From Desulfuromonadales bacterium (lineage in GTDB: Bacteria > Desulfobacterota > Desulfuromonadia > Geobacterales > Pseudopelobacteraceae), in NCBI GenBank assembly GCA_015688915.1, contig JAATGX010000114.1:1-9993 (forward strand): 9,993 bases of DNA, written 5' to 3'. The notes under the pieces are model-generated. The model was not told the origin of the DNA. It saw nothing but the letters and a program-made list of their open reading frames with translations, and made no database searches. Made by a program: the position numbers and the translations under genes. Positions 1-5,342 of the stretch are shown piece after piece (within the stretch, counting starts at the first letter, position 1; each line of letters opens with the position of its first letter).

Positions 1-599
1 CTGGAGAACATCACGCGCCAAGACGGTCTCAATCAGGGAATCCGTGATGTAGTGCTTCCAGTCGCTTTCCGGTGCCATGAAGGCAACAACTCCCGGATAC
101 CCGCCAAGTAGAGCCACTGTTGCAGGTTCCAGTCAAAGGTCTCGCGGCACTCGGCATAGCCCCAGTGGGTGCAGCGATGCAGAAAAAAACGTCCGGCCAG
201 GCTTTCAGTCAGACCTTCCTGCATCATCAACGCCGACGAACCGAGAATCAACAGGCGGATTTCAGGACCGGCGTGCCGGTTGTCCCAAAGCAGCTTGAGG
301 GTTTCACTCCAGCCCCGCACCTTCTGCAACTCGTCGAGTACGAGCAGCACCGGCGATCCCGAGGCCGTTGCATCGCTGACGGCCCGGCGCCATTGGGTCT
401 CGATCCAGCCCGAATCAAGGGGAACCGGACTGTCTGCCGTCGCATAGAGCGTTGGAATGTCGATGGATTCCTGAATCTGGCGGGCAATAGTGGTCTTGCC
501 CACCTGTCGCGGGCCGACCATGACATGAATAACCGGTGAAGGACGGGAAAGCACGGCAGATAACGAGGATACCAGTGGACGTTGATAGTTCATAACCAT
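1..599 (-). pseudogene. AAA_14/DUF4143-type ATPase, frameshifted and truncated by the window edge
   Basis: This is the N-terminal half of a P-loop ATPase of the AAA_14/DUF4143 type, a widespread family whose function is poorly defined. The intact frame shows a Walker A motif GPRQVGKT at residues 29-36, a Walker B motif VLLVLDE at 84-90, a sensor-like LILGSS at 118-122 and SLAGR near 133-137. After QWLYL (about residue 165) the frame becomes non-family sequence and stops at 33-35. Shifting frame by one base at about 105/106 restores GGYPGVVAFMAPESDWKHY and further family-like sequence that stays open to base 1. The simplest reading is a one-base deletion in the conserved Y-x-GGYPG segment. The start is ATG at 597-599 or two codons later at 591-593; neither has a good Shine-Dalgarno. 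It could be a true pseudogene or a sequencing error. The family call is good; the functional state is uncertain. Confidence 0.8.
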
Positions 600-630
600 C
601 TAGTACCACTACTAAAAATAAAGTTCAATC

Positions 631-657
631 AATTTTACTCAATGACTGAGCAAAATT
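631..657. repeat. AT-rich dyad with interleaved TTGAGTAA repeats
   Basis: Arms AATTTTACTCA (631-641) and TGAGCAAAATT (647-657) pair with one mismatch around the loop ATGAC. The half-element TTACTCAA at 635-642 recurs exactly at 656-663, 21 bp away, about two helical turns. A separate small dyad, TAGTA-CCAC-TACTA, lies at 601-614 next to the ATPase start. The gap lies between the dgt stop and the ATPase start, so it probably holds the ATPase promoter and may serve as an operator. The stem is too AT-rich to be a convincing intrinsic terminator for dgt. Confidence 0.5.
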
Positions 658-681
658 ACTCAACAACTGTATATCTCTCCG

Positions 682-1824
682 TCACACCCGCTCATACGGC
701 TCGAACAGCCGCTTATACTCATCCAGGGCAAACCGGTCGGTCATGCCGGCGATGTAGTCGCACACCACCCGCTCCAGGCCGAGGCGGTCGAAGCGGGCCC
801 GGTATTTGGGGGGAAGAAGATTGGGGTAGCGCAGGTAGGTTTCGAACAGGCGGGTGATGAAGATGTCGGCCTTGACCCGCATCTTGTCCACCCGGTGATG
901 GCGGTACAGGTTGTCGAACAGGAAACGCTTCAACTCCATGTTCTGGATAGTAACCGGCTCGCTGAAATGCACCACCGGGCGGTTAACCCGTTGCAGGTCC
1001 TCCAGGGTGGCAATACCGTACCGTTCCAGATTGGTGACGATGGTGGCGCACAGGTCGCCGATCAACAGGCCGATCAGGGCGCTGATGGTCTGAAAGACCA
1101 GGCGTTTGTCGTCGATGGCCGGATACTTGTCCCGGACCGAGGCGCTGACCTGCCGCCACAACTCCACCCGTTCCAACATGTCGATGGTGATGTAGCCTGA
1201 TTTCAGGCCGTCGTCGATGTCGTGGTTGTTGTAGGCGATCTCGTCGGCATAGTTGATGATCTGGGCCTCGATGGAGGGGACCACACCGGGCAGGAACGCG
1301 GCCATTGTCTCCAAGGGCGCGTCGTAGGGGCTGGCATGCTTGACGATCCCCTCCCGCAGTTCCCAGGTCAGGTTGAGTCCGTCGAAACCGGGGTAGCGCT
1401 CCTCCAGCTCATCCACTACGCGAAATGATTGCAGGTTGTGCTCGAACCCGCCATGCCCCTGCATCAGGCGGTTCAGCACCTCCTCGCCGGTATGGCCGAA
1501 GGGGGTATGCCCCAGGTCGTGGGCCAGGGCCAGGGCCTCGGTCAACTCCTCGTTCAGTTGCAGACGCCGGGCAATGGCGCGGCCGATCTGGGCCACCTCC
1601 AGGGAATGGGTCAGACGGGTGCGGTAGTAGTCCCCCTCGTGGTTGACGAACACCTGGGTCTTGTACTCCAGGCGACGGAAGGCGGCGCAATGGATGATCC
1701 GGTCCCGGTCCCGCTCAAAGGCCGGCCGGTTGTCGCGGAACTCCTCGGCATGTTTTCTGCCGCGGGAGAGGGCACTTTTGCAGGCATAGCCTGCCAGATC
1801 GCTACGTTCGGTGGATTCGTGCAT
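682..1824 (-). CDS. dgt: dGTPase-like dNTP triphosphohydrolase
   Basis: This 380-aa HD-superfamily protein belongs to the dGTP triphosphohydrolase family, which hydrolyses a deoxynucleoside triphosphate to the deoxynucleoside plus triphosphate in the cytoplasm and helps control dNTP pools. The metal-binding H...HD...D set is visible: H73 in RTRLTHSLEV, H102-D103 in LAHDLGHTPFGH, and D194 in NYADEIAYNNHD. The conserved FRRLEYKTQV segment (about 49-58) and FEHN (127-130) are also present. Length is normal for the shorter bacterial members. The ATG at 1822-1824 is supported by AGGTGA four bases upstream. The gene is separated from the preceding operon by a terminator and is probably transcribed alone; no terminator is obvious after it. 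The preferred dNTP cannot be predicted. Family assignment is firm. Confidence 0.93.
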   Translation of the reverse strand: MHESTERSDLAGYACKSALSRGRKHAEEFRDNRPAFERDRDRIIHCAAFRRLEYKTQVFVNHEGDYYRTRLTHSLEVAQIGRAIARRLQLNEELTEALALAHDLGHTPFGHTGEEVLNRLMQGHGGFEHNLQSFRVVDELEERYPGFDGLNLTWELREGIVKHASPYDAPLETMAAFLPGVVPSIEAQIINYADEIAYNNHDIDDGLKSGYITIDMLERVELWRQVSASVRDKYPAIDDKRLVFQTISALIGLLIGDLCATIVTNLERYGIATLEDLQRVNRPVVHFSEPVTIQNMELKRFLFDNLYRHHRVDKMRVKADIFITRLFETYLRYPNLLPPKYRARFDRLGLERVVCDYIAGMTDRFALDEYKRLFEPYERV

Positions 1825-1853
1825 GGGCTCACCTCATGGGAAACGATGCACAA

Positions 1854-1882
1854 AAACTACACCAGCCGATGGACCGGCGCAA
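1854..1882 (-). promoter_or_regulatory. candidate sigma-70 promoter for dgt (weak)
   Basis: On the minus strand TTGCGC (1882-1877) and TAGTTT (1859-1854) are separated by 17 bp, about 30 bp upstream of the dgt ATG. Each hexamer matches consensus at only about half its positions, so this rests on spacing and on lying between the upstream terminator and the gene. Confidence 0.3.
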
Positions 1883-1925
1883 GGGAAGAAAAAGATCCCC
1901 ATCTCCACAGGTGAGTGCGCCGCAC

Positions 1926-1962
1926 GAAAAAATGCCCCCCGGACTGAATCCGGGAGGCATTT
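1926..1962 (-). terminator. rho-independent terminator of the OFA-carrier operon
   Basis: Arms AAATGCCCCCCGGA (1930-1943) and TCCGGGAGGCATTT (1949-1962) pair over 14 bp with a single mismatch around a 5-nt loop. On the minus strand the stem is followed by a U run encoded by the A tract at 1927-1932. It starts 26 bases after the stop of the MFS gene, so it closes that transcription unit and insulates dgt. Confidence 0.9.
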
Positions 1963-1988
1963 GGAGGTAAATGCTACGACAAAAACGG

Positions 1989-3341
1989 TTAGCGGTTGAC
2001 ACGTATCCGGGCCTGCTCATAGCCGGAAAACACCCGGGCTCCCAGCATGAACTCGGACCAGAATTCCTTCCACTGTGAGGGCTCCTGTTCCTCGGCCGTG
2101 GCCGGTTTGAGCTCGGCCAGGAAGATGGTCATGGCCGCGCCGACCGCACAGAGCGTGCCGGCAAGTATGAATGACGTGGAGAGTCCTCCCGGCTGGGCAT
2201 TGAGCATCTCGGAGACCTTGCCCATCACAAATCCACCCACGCCCCAGGCCGTGAAAAGCGCGCCGTAGTTGAGGCCGTAGTTCTTTGTACCCCAGTAATC
2301 CTTGGCAAAGGAGGGGAACAGGCAGAGATTGGAACCGTAGTTGAAGCCGATGAAGGTGGCCAGGATCACCAGCAGCACGGCGCTGTTCGAGTTGACCACC
2401 GCCATGGCGGCGAACATCATCACCGCCTGGAAGGAGAGCATGATGAACAGGGTGGCGCGGCGGCCGATCTTGTCCGAGAGCACCCCGGCAATGACCCGGC
2501 CCGCGGCGTTGCCGATCGCCATAATGGCCACCGCCAGGAAGGCCATGGGTCCCATGCTCTTCTTGGCCAGACCGGCCACGCTACCGATCACCATCAGGCC
2601 GGCACCGGAACCGATGAAGAAGGTGGCCCAGAGGACGTAGAACCTGTAGTTGCGCAGCATCTCGCTGACCGTTGCGTTAACCGCCGGCTTGGCTGCGTTC
2701 AGCTTGGCCACCGGCCCCGGATCGGCCGGTTCGGCCGGGACATACCCCTGGGGCGGGTTGGCGAGCACGAAGGAGAGGCCGCAGACGACAACCGTGAAGC
2801 CGATGCCCAGGAACAGCATGGACTGCTGGATGCCGAAGGCGCCGATGAGCCAGGAGGAGAGCGGCGCGATGTAGACCGGTGCCAGGCCGAAGCCGGCCAC
2901 CACGATGCCGGCGATCAGGCCGGTCTTGGAAGTCGAAAACCACTTGAGGGCCGGCGGCGTGGCTGCGGAGTAGCCGAAACCGAAACCGGAACCGGCCAGG
3001 AGTCCGAAGCCGACCACCCAGGCCGCGTAGGAGTTGGAAAACGCCATCAAGGCAAAACCGGCTCCCACCAGCACTCCGCCGATCAGGGCGGTCTTGGCAG
3101 GCCCGATCCGGTCCTGGCACCTGCCGGCCAGGATCATGGCAAAGGCAAAGGCCAGGCAGCAGACCGCATAGGGGTCGTTGATGGAGGAGAGGCTCCACTG
3201 GAAGGCGTCCGGCCCTCCCTTTTCGATGGAGGCCTTGACGGCCCCCTTGAAGATGCTCCAGGCATAGAGCACGCCCAGGGCCAGGTTTATGGCCGTACCC
3301 GCGGCAACTACGCTCCAGCCTTTATTCTTGATTTCTGACAT
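1989..3341 (-). CDS. OFA-family MFS transporter
   Basis: This 450-aa inner-membrane protein has the 12-helix major facilitator layout and resembles the oxalate/formate antiporter (OFA) family, whose members carry small carboxylates. Helix 1 includes AGTAINLALGVLYAWSIF (14-31), as is usual for OFA carriers. The MFS loop signature appears as GRCQDRIGP (73-81) and again in the second half as VLSDKIGRR (287-295). A charged linker around 195-235 separates the two six-helix bundles. A basic residue, R282, sits in the presumed helix 8. The helix-11 segment NYGALFTAWGVGG (358-370) has Trp where, by my alignment, oxalate carriers have a substrate-binding Lys, so oxalate is not a safe prediction. The ATG at 3339-3341 has a strong GGGGAGGAAT site. 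It is the last gene of the operon, 18 bases after the 349-aa membrane protein. Substrate unknown; pyruvate, lactate or another monocarboxylate are only guesses. Confidence 0.85.
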   Translation of the reverse strand: MSEIKNKGWSVVAAGTAINLALGVLYAWSIFKGAVKASIEKGGPDAFQWSLSSINDPYAVCCLAFAFAMILAGRCQDRIGPAKTALIGGVLVGAGFALMAFSNSYAAWVVGFGLLAGSGFGFGYSAATPPALKWFSTSKTGLIAGIVVAGFGLAPVYIAPLSSWLIGAFGIQQSMLFLGIGFTVVVCGLSFVLANPPQGYVPAEPADPGPVAKLNAAKPAVNATVSEMLRNYRFYVLWATFFIGSGAGLMVIGSVAGLAKKSMGPMAFLAVAIMAIGNAAGRVIAGVLSDKIGRRATLFIMLSFQAVMMFAAMAVVNSNSAVLLVILATFIGFNYGSNLCLFPSFAKDYWGTKNYGLNYGALFTAWGVGGFVMGKVSEMLNAQPGGLSTSFILAGTLCAVGAAMTIFLAELKPATAEEQEPSQWKEFWSEFMLGARVFSGYEQARIRVNR

Positions 3342-3359
3342 GTCAATTCCTCCCCGATA

Positions 3360-4409
3360 TCAACCCTTGCGGGCCACGGCCTTTTTCAGCGGCCCATTCA
3401 TGCGGATGGCGGTGGCGAACTCCATCCAGAAAACAAGGTAGATGGAGACCATGAGCGACAAGCCTATGTTCTGGTTCTCCGCCCCCAGGGCCTTGGCCAG
3501 GATCGGCGAGGCGAACCCGGCGCCGAGCGTGCCGGTCACACGCTCCAGTAAGTAGAACACCGGCAGGGTCAGCAGGGTTCCCACCACCATGATGGTAATG
3601 CCGGTGGGGCGTTTGATCCAGTATTTGGGGGAGAAGCCGTACATGCGCATGAAGATCACCACCCAGATGATCCAGACCGAGTAGTCCACGGCCGCGTCCG
3701 GCAGGGCCAGTTTGTTCTTCACCAAGGCGACTTCCAGCACGGTGACGACGCCCAGCAGGGTAAACATCCAGTTGAACTTCTCGTTGGCCTGGGTCTGCCA
3801 GTTGCGGCTGTCCGGGGCCTGGACCTCGCTGAAGGAGTGGCCGTGGGTGCCCAGGGCCGAGAAGAGGATGGCGAACCAGATGCCGGCGTTATGGAACAGG
3901 AGCGAGGCATGGTTACCGGCCACGTTGGCGATGCGGGCCATGGGGTCACGGGCGAAATCGCCGGCAATGCGCATCAGGAACAGGTTGGCGATCACCGAAC
4001 AGGCGATGATCACCGCGATGGTGAAGATCTTGCGCGGCAGCAGGTAGGGATCAACCCGGTCCGGGAAGCCGATGATGAAGGCGAACCAGATCAGGTACAT
4101 GATCAGCGGGATGCCGAAGCAGATGCCGTAGACCGACTTGCCGGCAAAGTCGCCGCTTTGGGCATAGATGACGTACTTTTCCTTGGCCGCGGGGTCGGTA
4201 TTGACCGCCTTGACCACGTCCTTGGGCACCTTCTTGACGTGGGGCAACAGCCCCATGGCATACCAGCCGTGGTCACCCTGTGTCTGGTCAATGACCCAGT
4301 ACTGGTCGCCCATCATTTCGTCCAGACCAGCAAAGATCTGCATGCTGAAGGCAGCGCAGACCACGCAGACCACAAGAAGCAAGATAGCGTTGGATATTTT
4401 CATCGGCAT
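3360..4409 (-). CDS. polytopic membrane protein of unknown family
   Basis: I do not recognise this 349-aa protein. It has about eight predicted membrane helices, roughly at residues 6-27, 92-114, 127-148, 167-188, 213-231, 242-260, 270-290 and 315-336. Between helices 1 and 2 lies a polar loop of about 60 residues (29-90), probably outside the cytoplasm. Helix 4 and its end are rich in histidine (H167, H173, H189, H191), which could bind metal or heme, but that is inference. Two conspicuous segments are YGFSPKYWIKRPTG (257-270) and LVFWMEFATAIRMNG (325-339). A longer frame reaches 4538, but it overlaps the upstream gene and its extra residues do not look like protein. The ATG at 4407-4409 has AGGGGGAA seven bases upstream. 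Position between an 83-aa membrane protein and an OFA carrier suggests it works with the carrier. Confidence 0.8.
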   Translation of the reverse strand: MPMKISNAILLLVVCVVCAAFSMQIFAGLDEMMGDQYWVIDQTQGDHGWYAMGLLPHVKKVPKDVVKAVNTDPAAKEKYVIYAQSGDFAGKSVYGICFGIPLIMYLIWFAFIIGFPDRVDPYLLPRKIFTIAVIIACSVIANLFLMRIAGDFARDPMARIANVAGNHASLLFHNAGIWFAILFSALGTHGHSFSEVQAPDSRNWQTQANEKFNWMFTLLGVVTVLEVALVKNKLALPDAAVDYSVWIIWVVIFMRMYGFSPKYWIKRPTGITIMVVGTLLTLPVFYLLERVTGTLGAGFASPILAKALGAENQNIGLSLMVSIYLVFWMEFATAIRMNGPLKKAVARKG

Positions 4410-4416
4410 GTGAGTA

Positions 4417-4424
4417 TTCCCCCT
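4417..4424 (-). promoter_or_regulatory. ribosome-binding site overlapping the preceding stop codon
   Basis: AGGGGGAA on the minus strand overlaps the TAG stop (4423-4425) of the 83-aa gene and sits 7 bases before the ATG at 4409. It decides the start of the 349-aa protein and suggests translational coupling. Confidence 0.65.
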
Positions 4425-4674
4425 ATTCCTTGTGAGTGGTCCAGAACATGGACACTGCGTTGGCTGCGAACAGGCCGTACAACCACATGGTGTTCCAGGC
4501 CGGGCCCGACCAGTGGCTGCCGTGACCGCCACCCACAACCCCGGAAGCGATGATAAATCCGATTATGGCCGTAAAGGCCACCATGGCAACCGAACGGAGA
4601 ATTGCGCTGTTACGCCAGGTGTGGCGTTCCAGTTCCTCGATTCTCGACAGCAGTTCAAGCTCTCTTTCGCTCAT
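4423..4674 (-). CDS. small two-TM membrane protein (83 aa)
   Basis: No family is recognised. The N-terminus (about residues 1-20, with the segment LELLSRIEELERHTW) is charged and amphipathic and could form a short coiled coil. It is followed by a hydrophobic helix at about 25-46, a Gly/His-rich turn (GGGHGSHWSGPAW, 48-60) and a second helix at about 61-78. A longer frame begins at TTG 4692, but the ATG at 4672-4674 has AAAGGAG seven bases upstream and is preferred. The start overlaps the end of the 40-aa gene by 20 bases, and the 349-aa gene begins 13 bases after the stop. The design suggests a small accessory subunit for the downstream membrane proteins. That role is inferred from context alone. 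Confidence 0.8.
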   Translation of the reverse strand: MSERELELLSRIEELERHTWRNSAILRSVAMVAFTAIIGFIIASGVVGGGHGSHWSGPAWNTMWLYGLFAANAVSMFWTTHKE

Positions 4675-4777
4675 CTCTTTTCTCCTTTGCAAGTGTAATA
4701 AGTATGAACAGCATGGTAACTGTCAGTGCGAGAACAGCGTGGAAACCGTTGAAATTCAGCGTCAGGTGATACAGCAT
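4655..4777 (-). CDS. 40-aa single-pass membrane protein
   Basis: This short frame runs from ATG 4777-4775 to TGA 4657-4655. It has an AGAAAGG ribosome-binding site about nine bases before the ATG. The product has a short N-terminus (MLYHLTLNFNGF), one hydrophobic helix (AVLALTVTMLFILITLA, about 14-30) and a strongly basic tail (KEKRDERKRA), so by the positive-inside rule the tail is cytoplasmic. It starts 35 bases after the Cys-rich gene and overlaps the next gene by 20 bases in another frame. It resembles in design the small subunits that accompany transporters and membrane complexes. I recall small subunits being annotated beside OFA-type MFS carriers, but cannot confirm homology here. Its size makes it easy to miss. 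Confidence 0.65.
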   Translation of the reverse strand: MLYHLTLNFNGFHAVLALTVTMLFILITLAKEKRDERKRA

Positions 4778-4812
4778 AGTCGTTGCCTTTCTTCAGATGA
4801 TATAGGTGTTAA

Positions 4813-5004
4813 TCAACACTTGACCAGGTCAGCCAGTTCGCCGGGGAACCTGTCGGCCAACTCCATATATTTGACGCACTCCGCATGACGACCGCTGCAG
4901 TAGCGGATGATCATGTTCACGTCGTGCGATGATATGTAGCCGCACCCCACGTCGCAGTAGTCATCGTTTTTTCCATAAAAGGGGCAGATGTCCGTTTTTC
5001 CCAT
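4813..5004 (-). CDS. 63-aa Cys-rich protein
   Basis: This is a small soluble protein with no signal peptide and six cysteines at 7, 17, 21, 36, 43 and 63, giving the spacing C-x9-C-x3-C-x14-C-x6-C-x19-C, plus H27 and H40. The CPFYG and CDVGCGYIS segments look conserved-protein-like, and similar Cys-rich proteins appear familiar from Geobacter genomes, but I cannot name a function. Zinc or Fe-S binding, or a redox role, would fit. The ATG at 5002-5004 has AAAGG seven bases upstream. It is the first gene after a sigma-54 promoter candidate, with only 35 bases to the 40-aa gene, so it probably leads the operon. Confidence 0.75.
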   Translation of the reverse strand: MGKTDICPFYGKNDDYCDVGCGYISSHDVNMIIRYCSGRHAECVKYMELADRFPGELADLVKC

Positions 5005-5038
5005 TGACGCGCCTTTCGTGTACTTTCATAGTGTATAC

Positions 5039-5055
5039 AGCACACAACATGCCAA
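5039..5055 (-). promoter_or_regulatory. sigma-54 (-24/-12) promoter of the five-gene operon
   Basis: On the minus strand TTGGCATG-TTGT-GTGCT fits the sigma-54 consensus YTGGCACG-N4-TTGCW with two mismatches. The invariant GG (5053-5052) and GC (5041-5040) are separated by exactly 10 bp. Transcription would start near 5028, leaving a leader of about 24 bases that contains the ribosome-binding site of the 63-aa gene. No sigma-70 pair with acceptable spacing competes at this position. Confidence 0.6.
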
Positions 5056-5140
5056 GCGGGTACTGACACAGCATGTCCTTTAAATATCACTATGTTGCAT
5101 CACCTTTACCTCAGATACGATATTCTATCGGGCAATGTCT

Positions 5141-5156
5141 TTTGCATTATTGCAAA
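5141..5156. promoter_or_regulatory. TTTGCA-N4-TGCAAA dyad, copy 1
   Basis: Perfect 6-bp arms flank a TTAT spacer. The centre is about 120 bp upstream of the predicted sigma-54 start site, a usual position for an activator (enhancer) site. Regulator unknown. Confidence 0.55.
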
Positions 5157-5269
5157 TCATTGTATGGGTCGTCGCAACCAGAATGTGACGGTTACAGGAC
5201 AATAAGGACTTTTATGATCTTTTTTGATAATGCACGATATCAAGCTGTTATATGATAACAACCAAATAC

Positions 5270-5304
5270 AAACCCTCTTTGCATAATTGCAAAACAGGGT
5301 TTTT
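5270..5304 (+). terminator. terminator-like hairpin upstream of the methyltransferase
   Basis: On the plus strand the nested palindrome (outer 7-bp arms plus inner 6-bp arms) ends in a run of five T at 5300-5304. In RNA this would be a long stem-loop with a U tract, about 40 bases before the methyltransferase start. If transcription begins upstream it could act as an attenuator. Equally, it may only be an extended protein-binding site. Confidence 0.35.
5278..5293. promoter_or_regulatory. TTTGCA-N4-TGCAAA dyad, copy 2
   Basis: Perfect 6-bp arms flank a TAAT spacer. The copy is nested in a larger palindrome with outer arms AAACCCT (5270-5276) and AGGGTTT (5296-5302). It lies 33 bp, centre to centre, from copy 3, about three helical turns. 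Confidence 0.6.
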
Positions 5305-5310
5305 ACTGAT

Positions 5311-5326
5311 TTTGCAATTATGCAAA
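5311..5326. promoter_or_regulatory. TTTGCA-N4-TGCAAA dyad, copy 3
   Basis: Perfect 6-bp arms flank an ATTA spacer and end 16 bases before the methyltransferase ATG. A protein bound here would cover the leader or promoter of that gene, which suggests repression or autoregulation. Regulator unknown. Confidence 0.6.
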
Positions 5327-5333
5327 CAAGATG

Positions 5334-5338
5334 AGGAG
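5334..5338 (+). promoter_or_regulatory. ribosome-binding site fixing the methyltransferase start
   Basis: AGGAG lies four bases before the ATG at 5343. An earlier in-frame ATG at 5331 overlaps this site and has no Shine-Dalgarno of its own, so 5343 is preferred. Confidence 0.65.
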
Positions 5339-5342
5339 CGGT

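Larger units (their letters stand above)
5005..5342. other. divergent, dyad-rich intergenic control region
   Basis: This 338-bp stretch has no convincing gene and is much richer in AT than its flanks. It separates the leftward five-gene unit from the rightward methyltransferase. It holds the sigma-54 promoter at the left, three copies of TTTGCA-N4-TGCAAA, and two other perfect dyads: TTGATA-N8-TATCAA at 5224-5243 and TGTTAT-ATG-ATAACA at 5246-5260. A 60-codon frame at 5073-5255 lacks a ribosome-binding site and is not credible. Confidence 0.7.

Noticed and set aside
4410..4538. Upstream extension of the 349-aa membrane protein to 4538
   Set aside because: The extra 43 residues overlap the 83-aa gene and look non-protein-like, while ATG 4409 has a good ribosome-binding site.
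3837..4553. Long plus-strand frame opposite the membrane-protein genes
   Set aside because: Antisense to supported genes with ribosome-binding sites; composition typical of a shadow frame.
4675..4692. TTG start at 4692 for the 83-aa gene
   Set aside because: The ATG at 4674 has AAAGGAG at proper distance; the TTG would place that site inside the coding sequence.
5130..5148. Plus-strand sigma-54-like element GGGCAATGTCTTTTGCA
   Set aside because: GG to GC spacing is 11 rather than the strict 10, and it lies about 190 bp from the methyltransferase start.
5073..5255. Plus-strand 60-codon open frame in the divergent intergenic region
   Set aside because: No ribosome-binding site, no recognisable domain, and it runs through dyads that look regulatory.
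5005..5342. CRISPR-like or transposon-end repeats
   Set aside because: The repeated TTTGCA dyads are only 16 bp, unevenly spaced and symmetric, with no spacers, target duplications or transposase nearby.
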